Shown: in pieces, positions 8,896-17,878 of the stretch
Layout of the letters: each line of letters opens with the position of its first letter
Numbering within the stretch: position 1 is the stretch's first letter
The notes under the pieces: generated by a model
What the model saw: the letters and a program-made list of their open reading frames with translations, nothing else
Databases searched by the model: none
Told to the model about the DNA's origin: nothing
Position numbers and translations under genes: made by a program
DNA from: Prolixibacter bellariivorans ATCC BAA-1284
Lineage (GTDB): Bacteria; Bacteroidota; Bacteroidia; Bacteroidales; Prolixibacteraceae
Direction: 5' to 3'
NCBI RefSeq assembly: GCF_000621705.1
Contig: NZ_JHXO01000010.1
Span: 62,001-126,000, forward strand
DNA: 64,000 bases

Positions 8896-9759
8896 ATGGC
8901 TGAACAGGAAAAATTACCTGGCGGAAAATCAACGAACGAAAATAGGAAAAAAAAGGAAGAGGAAATGTCTTTCCTTGAACATCTGGAAGTTTTAAGGTGG
9001 CATCTGGTTCGTGCCGTGGTGGCTGTCGTGATTTTCGCTATCCTCGCTTTTGCCAACTACCATTTCATTTTCGATACGCTGATATTGAAACCCAAAACAC
9101 CCGAATTCGCAACCAACCAGTTTTTTAACTGGATTTCACAGGTCCTGAATATTCCGGCCCTGGCAATTAATGACAAACCGTTGCAGATTATCAATATTAA
9201 TATGGCCGGACAGTTTGCAACCCATATAAAGATTTCTTTGCTTGCAGGTGTCATACTCGGATTTCCGTATCTCTTCTGGGAGTTCTGGCGATTCATCAGG
9301 CCGGCTTTGTACGAAAAAGAGCAAAAATATGCCACCGGAGCCGTAGTTTACAGTTCACTACTTTTTATTATCGGTATCCTGTTTGGTTACTACCTGATTG
9401 TTCCACTTTCGGTGAATTTTCTTGGCTCGTACGACATCAGTGATCAAATTACCAACCAAATCAACCTGAGCAGCTACATCAGTACCGTCAGTTCCATTGT
9501 GCTTGCCGGAGGTGTTGTTTTTGAACTTCCCGTAGCCATATACTTTTTGAGTAAAGTAGGGCTGGTTACTCCCGCATTCATGCGGAGATACCGGAGGCAT
9601 GCCTACGTTGTTCTCCTACTGCTTTCGGCCATTATTACTCCACCCGATGTTTTCAGCCAAATAATGGTCTGTTTCCCATTGGTTTTCCTTTATGAAATCG
9701 GAATTGTGATTTCGAAGCGGGTGGCTAAAAAGCGTGAAGAGGATTTGCTCGAAGCGTAA
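8896..9759 (+). CDS. tatC: Twin-arginine translocase subunit TatC
   Basis: 287 residues from the ATG at 8896. A longer frame begins at 8824, but that codon sits on the -7 promoter element and its N-terminal extension has no family match. TatC is the polytopic receptor of the Tat system, which exports folded proteins bearing twin-arginine signals across the inner membrane. Six membrane segments are visible. The hallmark N-terminal motif FLEHLEVLRWHLVRA contains the conserved Glu that contacts the signal peptide, and FPYLFWEFWRFIRPALYEKE is the conserved first periplasmic/second cytosolic loop signature. A ~55-residue insertion follows TM1, as is usual in this phylum. No tatA or tatB is nearby. 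lptB follows 52 nt downstream. Confidence 0.96.
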   Translation: MAEQEKLPGGKSTNENRKKKEEEMSFLEHLEVLRWHLVRAVVAVVIFAILAFANYHFIFDTLILKPKTPEFATNQFFNWISQVLNIPALAINDKPLQIININMAGQFATHIKISLLAGVILGFPYLFWEFWRFIRPALYEKEQKYATGAVVYSSLLFIIGILFGYYLIVPLSVNFLGSYDISDQITNQINLSSYISTVSSIVLAGGVVFELPVAIYFLSKVGLVTPAFMRRYRRHAYVVLLLLSAIITPPDVFSQIMVCFPLVFLYEIGIVISKRVAKKREEDLLEA

Positions 9760-9784
9760 CTTGTTCCTGTCTGTTCATTATTTT

Positions 9785-9792
9785 TATCTTTG
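9785..9792 (+). promoter_or_regulatory. Candidate -7 element of lptB
   Basis: TATCTTTG, with TTG at 9761-9763 (spacing 21 nt) as a possible -33 element. It lies 19 nt before the lptB ATG. Confidence 0.55.
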
Positions 9793-9811
9793 CAATTCAA
9801 TCCATTGAATT

Positions 9812-10561
9812 ATGAAGCTTAGGGCTGAAAATATTGTTAAGAAATACCGGAAACGCACCGTTGTGAAAGGAGTGTCGATTGATGTGCAGCAGGGAGAGAT
9901 TGTCGGGCTGCTGGGACCAAACGGTGCAGGAAAAACCACATCATTTTATATGATTGTGGGCCTGATTCGTGCCAACGGTGGTCGTATTTTCCTGGACGAT
10001 AAAGATATTACTTCCTATCCGGTTTACCGAAGAGCGCAGCTTGGCATCGGATATCTGGCCCAGGAAGCTTCGGTTTTCCGGCAGTTGAGTGTGGAAGACA
10101 ATATCAAGGCTGTTCTCGAGATGACCAAGTTCTCGAAGGAATACCAGAAGGAGAAACTGGAATCGTTACTGGATGAATTTGGATTACAACGCATCCGGAA
10201 AAGTAAAGGGATTCAACTTTCGGGAGGCGAACGCCGTCGAACGGAGATCGCCCGTGCTCTTGCCATCAACCCCGCTTTTATCCTTCTGGATGAACCATTT
10301 GCCGGAGTCGACCCCATTGCGGTGGAAGATATTCAGCAAATTGTTTATCGCCTGAAGGACAAAAACATTGGCATCCTGATTACCGACCATAACGTACACG
10401 AAACCCTCTCCATTACCGACCGCTCGTACCTATTGTTTGACGGTAATATTCTAAAAAGCGGAACGGCAGAGGAATTGGCGGCAGACGAAGATGTGCGCAA
10501 GGTTTATCTCGGCAAAAACTTCGAACTAAGAAGAGGAAAACGTGAAACCAAGCCACAATAG
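9812..10561 (+). CDS. lptB: LPS export ABC transporter ATP-binding protein LptB
   Basis: 249 residues, a single ABC ATPase domain. LptB powers LptFG extraction of lipopolysaccharide from the inner membrane and its passage along the LptC-A-D bridge. Visible elements are Walker [10 protein letters not shown] near residue 40, the Q-loop region [18 protein letters not shown] characteristic of LptB, the ABC signature [15 protein letters not shown], Walker [16 protein letters not shown], and the switch histidine in [10 protein letters not shown]. The C-terminal LYLGKNF-type end is replaced by [15 protein letters not shown]. No lptF, lptG or lptC gene lies next to it, which is usual outside Proteobacteria. 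It appears to be a short transcription unit after tatC. Confidence 0.96.
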   Translation: MKLRAENIVKKYRKRTVVKGVSIDVQQGEIVGLLGPNGAGKTTSFYMIVGLIRANGGRIFLDDKDITSYPVYRRAQLGIGYLAQEASVFRQLSVEDNIKAVLEMTKFSKEYQKEKLESLLDEFGLQRIRKSKGIQLSGGERRRTEIARALAINPAFILLDEPFAGVDPIAVEDIQQIVYRLKDKNIGILITDHNVHETLSITDRSYLLFDGNILKSGTAEELAADEDVRKVYLGKNFELRRGKRETKPQ

Positions 10562-10631
10562 GTAGCTCATTTGCGTCATTCCAAAGTGCTTAATTAATTG
10601 CTCACAATTTAGTTGTTTTAAAAAATTACAC

Positions 10632-10639
10632 TATATTTG
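10632..10639 (+). promoter_or_regulatory. Candidate -7 element of tRNA-Leu
   Basis: TATATTTG (TAnnTTTG) 15 nt before the first base of the mature tRNA. TTG at 10613-10615 could be a -33 element, but at a short 16-nt spacing. Confidence 0.6.
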
Positions 10640-10654
10640 CACCGCCAAAAAAAA

Positions 10655-10739
10655 GCGGACGTGGCGTAATTGGTAGCCGCGCCAGACTTAGGATCTGGTG
10701 CCGTAAGGCGTGTGGGTTCGAGTCCCTCCGTCCGCACCA
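10655..10739 (+). tRNA. tRNA-Leu (anticodon UAG)
   Basis: The 85-nt gene has a perfect 7-bp acceptor stem (GCGGACG with CGTCCGC), discriminator A and an encoded CCA end. The anticodon stem CCAGA/TCTGG encloses the loop CTTAGGA with anticodon TAG at 10689-10691, which reads CUN leucine codons. The long variable arm (TGCCGTAAGGCGTG) makes it a class II tRNA. The T-arm is GTGGGTTCGAGTCCCTC. Confidence 0.98.
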
Positions 10740-10748
10740 TTACCTTAA

Positions 10749-10790
10749 CCGCCTTCGCTTCCGGGTGCCGGATTGCAGAGGCGGTTTTTT
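10749..10790 (+). terminator. Terminator after tRNA-Leu
   Basis: CCGCCT (10749-10754) pairs with AGGCGG (10779-10784), followed by six T. Inner GC-rich sequence may extend the pairing. Confidence 0.8.
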
Positions 10791-10867
10791 AAATGGATGT
10801 TTTTAGCAGGAAGGGACGCTCGCCGGACTCTTCCCTCAGGCATTTAAAATCACTCAAGAAAAACGTT

Positions 10868-12223
10868 ATGAACATCACCAGAGAAAACATCGATGATTTG
10901 AATGCTGTTGTCACACTAACCGTTGAAAAAAACGATTATGAGGCAACGGTGAACGAAGCACTGAAGGATTACCGTAAGAAAGCTAATATGCCTGGCTTCC
11001 GTCAAGGGAAGGTTCCTGCTGGGCTAATCAAAAAAATGTACGGAAAATCGCTCCTGGCCGAAGAAGTAAACAAGATTCTTAGTCGCGAGCTCATGAAATA
11101 TATCAGCGAGGAAAAACTGGATATTCTGGGCGAACCGCTTCCTAACGAAGAGAAACAGCCGGCTATTGACTGGGACAAAGACGAAAACTTCGAGTTTGTT
11201 TTCGACATTGCGATGTCTCCCGAAATCAATGTCACGCTCGATAAGCGCAGGAAACTTCCTTACTATCTCATCAAGGTTGATGACGAGCTGATCGACAAAC
11301 AGGTAGAAAGCTACACCAACCGTTTCGGCACCAACGTCGCAGCTGAAGAGGTAGGCGAAAAAGAGACCATGCGTGGTGACTTCGTTGAGTTGGATGCTGA
11401 AGGAAACGTTGTAGAAGGCGGCATCGAAGCTAAAGATGTTCTGGTTTCAGTTGACCTGATTAAAAATGAAGACATCAAAAAACAGTTCATTGGAGCTAAA
11501 GTTGGTGATGTGATTCGTTTCGATCCGAAAGTTGCTTTCGAGAATGACCACGAAGTAGGTCACATGCTGAACCTGGATCACGATGCTTCTCATGCGCTGA
11601 ATGCTGAATTCAACTATACCATCAATGTTATCAACACGTTCGTTCCCGCTGAGGTGAATGAAGAGATGGTAACTAAAATTTATGGCGAAGATTCGGAAGT
11701 GAAGACCGTAGAAGATATGCGGAATAAAATCGCGGAAGAATTGAAGGATAACCTGGTATATTCAAGCGATTACCGCTTCCTGGTTGATGCGAAAGAAGTA
11801 CTGACCAAGAGCGCTAAAATTGAATTGCCTGAAGCATTCCTGAAACGCTGGTTGGTGGCTACCAACGAGAATCTGACTGCAGAACAAATTGACACGGACT
11901 TTGAAAACTTCCGTACCGATCTCGAATGGCAGCTAATTAAGAACAAGCTGGGTAAAGAGAACGAACTGAAAGTGGAAGAAGCTGAAATTCGTGACATGGC
12001 CCGCGAAATGGCATTGATGCAGTTCCGCCAGTACGGTATGATGGACGTACCGGACGAGCACCTCGACCAGTTTGCTAACTCGATTCTGCAGAATGAAGAA
12101 GAACGCCGCAGAATGGTAGAGAAAAAACTGGAAGACAAAATTCTGGAAGTCATCAAAGAAAAAGTAAACATCGAAGAAAAAGAGGTGAGCCAGGAAGAGT
12201 TCGACAAGCTCTTTGAAAAATAA
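10868..12223 (+). CDS. tig: Trigger factor
   Basis: 451 residues from the ATG at 10868. A longer frame from 10793 adds 25 residues with no family counterpart and begins 2 nt after the tRNA terminator, so I reject it. Trigger factor is the ribosome-bound chaperone that meets nascent chains. The N-terminal ribosome-binding domain contains the signature MPGFRQGKVP (residues ~44-53; family consensus GFRxGKxP). The central FKBP-like PPIase domain (~150-240) is weakly conserved, as in other Bacteroidota. The C-terminal region is long, helical and charged, forming the cradle. It heads a run with clpP and clpX, the classic tig-clpP-clpX order. Confidence 0.97.
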   Translation: MNITRENIDDLNAVVTLTVEKNDYEATVNEALKDYRKKANMPGFRQGKVPAGLIKKMYGKSLLAEEVNKILSRELMKYISEEKLDILGEPLPNEEKQPAIDWDKDENFEFVFDIAMSPEINVTLDKRRKLPYYLIKVDDELIDKQVESYTNRFGTNVAAEEVGEKETMRGDFVELDAEGNVVEGGIEAKDVLVSVDLIKNEDIKKQFIGAKVGDVIRFDPKVAFENDHEVGHMLNLDHDASHALNAEFNYTINVINTFVPAEVNEEMVTKIYGEDSEVKTVEDMRNKIAEELKDNLVYSSDYRFLVDAKEVLTKSAKIELPEAFLKRWLVATNENLTAEQIDTDFENFRTDLEWQLIKNKLGKENELKVEEAEIRDMAREMALMQFRQYGMMDVPDEHLDQFANSILQNEEERRRMVEKKLEDKILEVIKEKVNIEEKEVSQEEFDKLFEK

Positions 12224-12255
12224 ACAGGCCAACCGCCTTTAATACCATATTTTTA

Positions 12256-12263
12256 TAACTTTG
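12256..12263 (+). promoter_or_regulatory. Candidate -7 element of clpP
   Basis: TAACTTTG, exact TAnnTTTG, 81 nt before the clpP ATG. It lies just after the tig stop codon, so clpP can be transcribed independently of tig. Confidence 0.6.
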
Positions 12264-12344
12264 TGGAGCGGGCCGTTCTCCGTGCAGTTAAAGCACAGAG
12301 AATTGTCCGGCATCACAAAGTTTTTTTATTTAAATCAATACAGT

Positions 12345-13031
12345 ATGAATTCAAATAGTGACGAGTTTCGTAAATATGCGACCAAACACATGGGGATCAG
12401 CAGCCTGACCCTCGATCGCTATAATTCTGTTTACGCCAATTATATTTCCCCGACCATTATTGAGGAACGTCAGATGAATGTTGCCTCTATGGACGTGTTT
12501 TCCCGTCTGATGATGGACCGCATCATCTTCCTCGGTGTTCCCATCGACGATTATGTGGCCAATATCATTCAGGCACAGTTGCTTTTCCTTGAATCATCTG
12601 ACCCGGGAAAAGATATCCAGATTTATTTCAACTCTCCGGGAGGTTCGGTTCACGCCGGTTTGGGAATTTACGATACCATGCAATACATTGGCTGCGATGT
12701 AGCAACAATCTGTACCGGAATGGCGGCATCGATGGCTGCTGTGCTGATGACTGCCGGAACTGATGGGAAACGTTCAGCGCTTCCACACTCCCGCATCATG
12801 ATTCACCAGCCTATGGGTGGTGCACAGGGACAAGCTTCCGATATCGAAATCACGGCCCGCGAAATCATGAAACTGAAAAAGGAACTGTACGAGATCATTG
12901 CTTATCACAGCAAACAACCTTTTGAACAAGTCGAGAAGGATTCGGACCGTGACTACTGGATGACTGCACAGGAAGCCAAGGATTACGGAATGATTGACGA
13001 TATTCTGACAAGAGATAAAGTGAAGAAATAA
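12345..13031 (+). CDS. clpP: ATP-dependent Clp protease proteolytic subunit
   Basis: 228 residues from the ATG at 12345. The frame could be extended to a TTG at 12261, but that codon is inside the TAACTTTG promoter element, so the shorter form is chosen. ClpP is the tetradecameric serine protease chamber fed by ClpX. Catalytic residues are recognisable: Ser in [10 protein letters not shown], His in [11 protein letters not shown], and Asp in the KDSDRDYWM region. The N-terminal loop [18 protein letters not shown] is the typical oxyanion/strand region. The N-terminal ~40 residues before the mature axial loop are likely a propeptide. It is followed 78 nt downstream by its partner clpX. Confidence 0.97.
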   Translation: MNSNSDEFRKYATKHMGISSLTLDRYNSVYANYISPTIIEERQMNVASMDVFSRLMMDRIIFLGVPIDDYVANIIQAQLLFLESSDPGKDIQIYFNSPGGSVHAGLGIYDTMQYIGCDVATICTGMAASMAAVLMTAGTDGKRSALPHSRIMIHQPMGGAQGQASDIEITAREIMKLKKELYEIIAYHSKQPFEQVEKDSDRDYWMTAQEAKDYGMIDDILTRDKVKK

Positions 13032-13109
13032 AGAAAACGATTTCTTGAAAATAGATAAAGGGGTGAAGAGCCAACGGTTTTTCAGCTCCTTTTTTCGATA
13101 AAACAGCAT

Positions 13110-14330
13110 ATGGATAGATGTTCATTTTGTGGTAGAGAAAAGAAAGATGTTAATCTTTTGATTGCCGGTATGGAAGGTCACATTTGTGACAACTGTATCG
13201 AGCAGGCTCATGCCATTATTGAAGAGGAATTCAAAAAGAGCGACGGATTTGACCTGAGCGGTATTGAGTTGAAGAAACCCAGGGAGATTAAAGAATTTCT
13301 CGACCAATACGTTATTGGACAGGACGATGCTAAAAAGATTCTTTCGGTAGCCGTTTACAATCACTACAAACGGTTAAACCAAAAGGTAGAGGATGACGGA
13401 ACCGAAATTGAAAAATCGAACATCATCCTGGTTGGTCCTACCGGGACCGGAAAAACATTGCTGGCCAAAACCATTGCCCGGATGCTGCATGTGCCGTTCA
13501 CGATAGTGGATGCCACGGTATTGACCGAAGCCGGTTATGTGGGCGAAGACATTGAAAGTTTGCTCACCCGTCTGCTCCAGGCAGCCGACTACAATATTGA
13601 AGCTGCTGAGCGTGGCATTGTTTTCGTTGATGAGATTGACAAAATTGCCCGTAAAGGTGATAATCCCTCTATCACGCGCGATGTTTCAGGCGAAGGTGTT
13701 CAGCAAGGGTTATTGAAACTGCTGGAAGGTGCGGTCGTGAATGTTCCACCGCAAGGTGGCCGTAAACACCCGGAACAAAAAATGATTCCGGTGGATACCA
13801 AAAATATCCTATTCATCTGTGGAGGTGCGTTCGAAGGCATTGATCGGAAAATCGGTCAGCGACTGAACACCAAAGTGGTGGGTTACAATGCCAGCAAGGA
13901 TACCGAAAAAATCGATCGGGAAAACCTGCTGCAATATGTATCACCGCAGGACCTTCGCTCATACGGACTCATTCCTGAAATCATCGGTCGTCTGCCCGTT
14001 CTGACTTATCTCAGCCAACTGGATCGGGAAGCCCTTCGCCGCATATTAATCGAACCCAAAAACTCCATCATCAAGCAGTACATCAAGCTGTTTCATATGG
14101 ATAACATCAAACTCGAATTTGCGGATGACACCCTTGATTACATTGTTGACAAGGCCATCGAGTTTAAGCTGGGCGCCCGCGGATTGCGTTCCATCTGCGA
14201 AACCATCATGATTGATGCCATGTATGATATGCCATCAACCGAAGAAGGTGAAGCAGAAATCGTTATCGAGAAAGAATTTGCCAGCGAGAAGATTAATCGC
14301 CTGAGTGCAACCCGCCTCAAAGCAAGCTAA
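13110..14330 (+). CDS. clpX: ATP-dependent Clp protease ATPase subunit ClpX
   Basis: 406 residues. ClpX is a hexameric AAA+ unfoldase that recognises tagged substrates and threads them into ClpP. An N-terminal C4 zinc finger is present ([10 protein letters not shown]...[10 protein letters not shown], residues 4-32). Then come Walker [14 protein letters not shown], Walker [13 protein letters not shown], the pore loop GYVGED, the ClpP-docking IGF-type loop represented near FEGIDRKIG, the [18 protein letters not shown] segment and the sensor-2 GARGLRS. It is adjacent to clpP and ends at a bidirectional terminator shared with rmuC. Confidence 0.98.
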   Translation: MDRCSFCGREKKDVNLLIAGMEGHICDNCIEQAHAIIEEEFKKSDGFDLSGIELKKPREIKEFLDQYVIGQDDAKKILSVAVYNHYKRLNQKVEDDGTEIEKSNIILVGPTGTGKTLLAKTIARMLHVPFTIVDATVLTEAGYVGEDIESLLTRLLQAADYNIEAAERGIVFVDEIDKIARKGDNPSITRDVSGEGVQQGLLKLLEGAVVNVPPQGGRKHPEQKMIPVDTKNILFICGGAFEGIDRKIGQRLNTKVVGYNASKDTEKIDRENLLQYVSPQDLRSYGLIPEIIGRLPVLTYLSQLDREALRRILIEPKNSIIKQYIKLFHMDNIKLEFADDTLDYIVDKAIEFKLGARGLRSICETIMIDAMYDMPSTEEGEAEIVIEKEFASEKINRLSATRLKAS

Positions 14331-14350
14331 GCTGTTTTCGAAAACAACAT

Positions 14351-14384
14351 AAAAAAGGGTGCCCGTTTTGGACACCCTTTCTTG
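14351..14384. terminator. Bidirectional terminator between clpX and rmuC
   Basis: The stem AAGGGTG.../...CACCCTT is flanked by A-rich sequence on the left and T on the right, so it can end transcription of both convergent genes. Confidence 0.85.
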
Positions 14385-15746
14385 TTATTCGGGCAATGCT
14401 TCGTCCGTAATAAATTTATCGGGTATTTCCTTTTGCGCCTTAGCACCGAGCACCCTGATTTTTTCCGCTGTCCGCACCAGGTTGCCCCGACCGGTATGCA
14501 ACTTATTCATTGCTTTGTCGTAATTGTCGCGGGCACTATCCAGCCCCTTTCCAATTTTCTCCAAATCAATGATGAAATTGACAAATTTATCATACAATGA
14601 CCCACTCTGCTGGGCAATTTCTATCGCATTACGTGTCTGGTTCTCCTGCCGCCAAATGGATGCAATGGTCCGGAGCGAGGCAAGCAAAGTAGAAGGACTG
14701 ACAATCACAACCTTATTGTCCCAGGCATAGCCAAACAAATCCTGATCCTGTTGAACTGCAACGCTAAATGACGACTCAATGGGCAAAAAGAGCAGAACAA
14801 AGTCCGGTACATTTAAATTCTTTGCCGATGGATAATGTTTCTCGCTCAACGTTTTCACATGCGTGCGCAGCGACAGCAGATGTTCCTTCATCGCTTTTTC
14901 ACGTTCTTCATCAGTCGTCGCGTTTACCAATCGCTCATAAGCAACCAGCGAAACCTTGGAATCGATAATCAAATGCTTCTTATCAGGAAGATGCACAATC
15001 ACGTCGGGACGAATAACTTTCCCTTCCATGTTCGTATCCACTACCTCACGTTCAAACTCCTGCCCTTCCGTCAGGCCTGAACGTTCGAGTACACGTTCCA
15101 GTACAATCTCGCCCCAGTTTCCCTGCTTCTTCACATCACCTTTTAATGCTTGGGTCAGATTTTGCGCATCGGTTGAAATCTTCAGATTCAAATCCTGCAG
15201 CTTTTTTAATTCAGCTTTCAGATCGGTCTGATCCTTCAAGCCTTTTTCGTAGGTGTCTTCCACCTTCTTTTCGAATAGCTGAATCTTCTCCTTCAGTGGA
15301 TTGAGAATATCCGAGATATTTTTCTGGTTGACTGTGGTAAATTCCTTCGAGTTTTCTTTCAGTATTTTCCCGGCAATATTTTCGAATTCGGTCGTGAACT
15401 TCTTCTGAATCTGTTCCAGCTCTTTGGCCTGATTTTCCAACTTTTCCTGCATGTTTCGCAAGTCGGTCTGTGCCTCAGCCAAATGCCGATTCAAAATTTC
15501 GCTTTTCTCCCGCTCCCCATTCAATACCTTTTTCCACTCCTCCAGCTCCAATTTAAGTGAATTGGTCTGTTGTTCCGCCAGCGATTTTTCCTTATCGGCG
15601 GAAGCCAATTGGGTCATAAATTCCTGCTCCGTTTTTGCCAAATTTTGTGCTCCAACCATTTCAGCAGCTTTGACTTTGGAACGTTGAATAAGCCAGCCGA
15701 TTGCCACACCAACAACAACTCCTGTAACTAAAAAAACAATTTCCAT
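14385..15746 (-). CDS. rmuC: DNA recombination protein RmuC homologue
   Basis: 453 residues. RmuC is a predicted nuclease-fold protein of the PD-(D/E)XK-like group that limits inversions at short inverted repeats in E. coli; its biochemical activity is not well defined. An N-terminal membrane anchor (residues 3-20) is followed by a long coiled coil (about 30-190, heptad-rich with many Glu, Lys and Gln) and the RmuC core (about 200-400). Core motifs are KKQGNWGEIVLERVLERSGL, VIRPDVIVHLPDKKHLIIDSKVSL and FLPIESSFSVA. The IIDSK segment supplies the likely catalytic Asp/Lys. It is convergent with clpX. Confidence 0.95.
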   Translation of the reverse strand: MEIVFLVTGVVVGVAIGWLIQRSKVKAAEMVGAQNLAKTEQEFMTQLASADKEKSLAEQQTNSLKLELEEWKKVLNGEREKSEILNRHLAEAQTDLRNMQEKLENQAKELEQIQKKFTTEFENIAGKILKENSKEFTTVNQKNISDILNPLKEKIQLFEKKVEDTYEKGLKDQTDLKAELKKLQDLNLKISTDAQNLTQALKGDVKKQGNWGEIVLERVLERSGLTEGQEFEREVVDTNMEGKVIRPDVIVHLPDKKHLIIDSKVSLVAYERLVNATTDEEREKAMKEHLLSLRTHVKTLSEKHYPSAKNLNVPDFVLLFLPIESSFSVAVQQDQDLFGYAWDNKVVIVSPSTLLASLRTIASIWRQENQTRNAIEIAQQSGSLYDKFVNFIIDLEKIGKGLDSARDNYDKAMNKLHTGRGNLVRTAEKIRVLGAKAQKEIPDKFITDEALPE

Positions 15747-15778
15747 TTTGCGTTGAGATTTCAGGTTTGCTTAAAGGT

Positions 15779-15817
15779 ATAAAAAAAGCGCACGCATCGT
15801 TTCAACCGATGGTGCGC
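15779..15817 (-). terminator. Terminator of the lpxH/KAS III unit
   Basis: On the minus strand GCGCACCATCG pairs with CGATGCGTGCGC (one bulge), followed by seven T. It lies 24 nt past the stop of the KAS III-like gene. Confidence 0.85.
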
Positions 15818-15840
15818 CAACTATTTTGTTGTAATTATTT

Positions 15841-16926
15841 TCAGGGAATCCGGTAAATAATCGAATTGATTATCATTCCCGCACCAACAGATGTGAGAAC
15901 AATATTATCGCCTGAATTAAATGTATGATCCTCCATCTTGCCTTTGCTGATCAAATCAAACAGCGTAGGCACCGTTGCTGAAGAGGAGTTACCAAATTTA
16001 CGGATGGTCATTGGCATCAAATCCTTCGGATAGCTTCGCTTACCATAGAGTTTGAACAAACGCCCGAGAATGGCATCATCCATTTTTTCATTGGCCTGAT
16101 GAATCAACACTTTGCTCACATCCTCCAGTCCAAGACCCGCATCTTCCAGACTTTTCCTCACAACTCCGGGAACAACGGATAAGGCATAAACATATACTTT
16201 GTTACCCATCATCCGGATATACAACTCATTTCCGTCGTAAGCCGGATTGACCGATTCAGCCATTTTTAGCCACTCTCCACCATCAATGGCATCGGCGCGA
16301 CTGGCATGTGATATAATGCCGACCGGTACATCGCTTTCGCGGGCTTCCACAATCACCGCTCCCGCACCATCGGAAAAAATCATCGAATCACGATCATGCG
16401 GATCACGTACGCGAGAATTAACGTCCGAGCCGATAACCAGGCCACGCTTGAAATTGCCACTCTTAATGTAAGAGTCGGCGACAATCATCGCCGTGGTCCA
16501 TCCGGGACATCCGGCTACTACATCATGACACATACATGCCGGATTCTTGATGTTCAGCATCCGTTTCACTCGCGTGGAAATGGGAGGCATGATATCGGTA
16601 CGCGGGTTGTTTATGTCCATGTCGCCAAAGTTGTTGGCCACAATCAGGAAATCGAATGATTCAGCGTCGTACCCGGAAGACTCGATGGCGTCTTTCGCTG
16701 CAAAGGCTGCCAAATCACTTGTTTTGTGTTCCGGCTCTGCATAACGGCGCTCTTCGATATTGGTAATTTCGTTAAATTTTTGAATGATCTCGGCGTTCGG
16801 CCGATCAAACTTCTCTCCGGTTGCCGGGTCGTGAAACTCCCAATCAAGGAAATGGTCGTTCGGTATTACTACTGGAGGAATATACGAACCACTACCGACA
16901 ATAACGGTATAAAGCTTCTTATCCAT
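15841..16926 (-). CDS. 3-oxoacyl-ACP synthase III-like (KAS III) enzyme
   Basis: 361 residues of the thiolase fold. The KAS III Cys-His-Asn triad is visible: Cys140 in DVVAGCPGW, His276 in IHQANEKM, and Asn313 in FGNSSSATVP. The Cys makes an acyl-enzyme that condenses with a malonyl thioester. It is about 30 residues longer than housekeeping FabH. The longer N-terminal part (residues 25-60) resembles the second, divergent KAS III group of Bacteroidota more than canonical FabH, so I leave the symbol blank. It starts 5 nt after lpxH on the same strand, so the two are co-transcribed. A role in fatty-acyl supply for lipid A or another lipid is possible but only inferred. Confidence 0.9.
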   Translation of the reverse strand: MDKKLYTVIVGSGSYIPPVVIPNDHFLDWEFHDPATGEKFDRPNAEIIQKFNEITNIEERRYAEPEHKTSDLAAFAAKDAIESSGYDAESFDFLIVANNFGDMDINNPRTDIMPPISTRVKRMLNIKNPACMCHDVVAGCPGWTTAMIVADSYIKSGNFKRGLVIGSDVNSRVRDPHDRDSMIFSDGAGAVIVEARESDVPVGIISHASRADAIDGGEWLKMAESVNPAYDGNELYIRMMGNKVYVYALSVVPGVVRKSLEDAGLGLEDVSKVLIHQANEKMDDAILGRLFKLYGKRSYPKDLMPMTIRKFGNSSSATVPTLFDLISKGKMEDHTFNSGDNIVLTSVGAGMIINSIIYRIP

Positions 16927-16931
16927 ACAAT

Positions 16932-17708
16932 TTAATTTTTCCCCGTTGGGGGAGTATTATGAATTTTTTCCAGTCGAAAATCAGTACCGTCATATACACC
17001 GTAAGAATACTCCCTAATCCATTCTCCCAATAAAAACAACTTGCTCTCCTCATTCAGGTTGTATTCGAGTGCCAGGTGACGGTGTCCAAAAACAAAGTAA
17101 TCAACGTGTTTTCCCTCGTTAATCATTTTCCGGGCAAACGAAATCTGTTCCTCCTTCTCTTCGCCCATGAATTTTGCTCCTTCAATTCCGTTGGACAATC
17201 GGCTGTGTTTCGACCAGCGATGCGCCAGGCCAAAAGCAAAATTGGGGTGAAGTCTGGAAAATAACCACTGAGCTGTGCGATTATGAAAGAGGGACTTGAT
17301 AAACATGTAGCCTTTATCGGAAGGATTCAGGCCGTCGCCATGTGCCAGAAAAAATCGTTTGCCCTTTATCTCGGTTTCAAACGGCTCCCGGTGGACAATA
17401 ACTCCGGTTTCGGACGGTAAATAATCAAACACCCATACGTCGTGATTTCCTGTAAAGAAATGCACAGGAATGCCTTTATCTGTTATTTCTGCTATTTTCC
17501 CCAGTACCCTGACGAATCCGCGAGGAGCGACTCTTTTGTACTCAAACCAAAAGTCGAAAATATCCCCCATCAGGAAAATCATCTCGGCATCGCGACTGAT
17601 CTCCTCAAGCCATGAGACAAACAGCTTTTCCCGCTCACGATTGTTCTTTAAAGCCGGTGCCCCAAGATGCACATCCGACACGAAATATATTTTGTTGCGA
17701 GACGTCAC
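16932..17708 (-). CDS. lpxH: UDP-2,3-diacylglucosamine diphosphatase
   Basis: 258 residues, a calcineurin-like metallophosphoesterase. LpxH hydrolyses UDP-2,3-diacylglucosamine to lipid X and UMP at the inner face of the membrane, the fourth step of lipid A synthesis. The metal-ligand motifs appear in order: SDVHLGAP, MGDIFDFWFEY, TGNHDVWVFDY, FLAHGDGLNP and FGHRH. The GDxFDxW form is typical of LpxH-type enzymes rather than other phosphoesterases. The start is GTG at 17708; there is no in-frame ATG before the first motif. The KAS III-like gene follows after 5 nt. Confidence 0.93.
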   Translation of the reverse strand: MTSRNKIYFVSDVHLGAPALKNNREREKLFVSWLEEISRDAEMIFLMGDIFDFWFEYKRVAPRGFVRVLGKIAEITDKGIPVHFFTGNHDVWVFDYLPSETGVIVHREPFETEIKGKRFFLAHGDGLNPSDKGYMFIKSLFHNRTAQWLFSRLHPNFAFGLAHRWSKHSRLSNGIEGAKFMGEEKEEQISFARKMINEGKHVDYFVFGHRHLALEYNLNEESKLFLLGEWIREYSYGVYDGTDFRLEKIHNTPPTGKN

Positions 17709-17827
17709 CCTACTACCTGTATACGAATCTATTTCTCATTTCAAAATCACTGCAAATATAGATGTAAAAACGAAGAATTCAAGTGTAAAAATGCTTTGCA
17801 GCACTGTTTTCATCCGGTATAAAAAGA

Positions 17828-17856
17828 AAAAAGACCAACTCTGCGCTGGTCTTTTT
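17828..17856. terminator. Bidirectional terminator between the TlpA-like gene and lpxH region
   Basis: AAAAAGACCA (17828-17837) pairs with TGGTCTTTTT (17847-17856). It lies just past the stop of the minus-strand TlpA-like gene, and T runs are present in both directions. Confidence 0.85.
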
Positions 17857-17878
17857 CCGGATTATTTCGAATGAAATA

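Noticed and set aside
9057-9335. Minus-strand frames inside tatC
   Set aside because: Shadows of a membrane-protein gene; no independent start signals.
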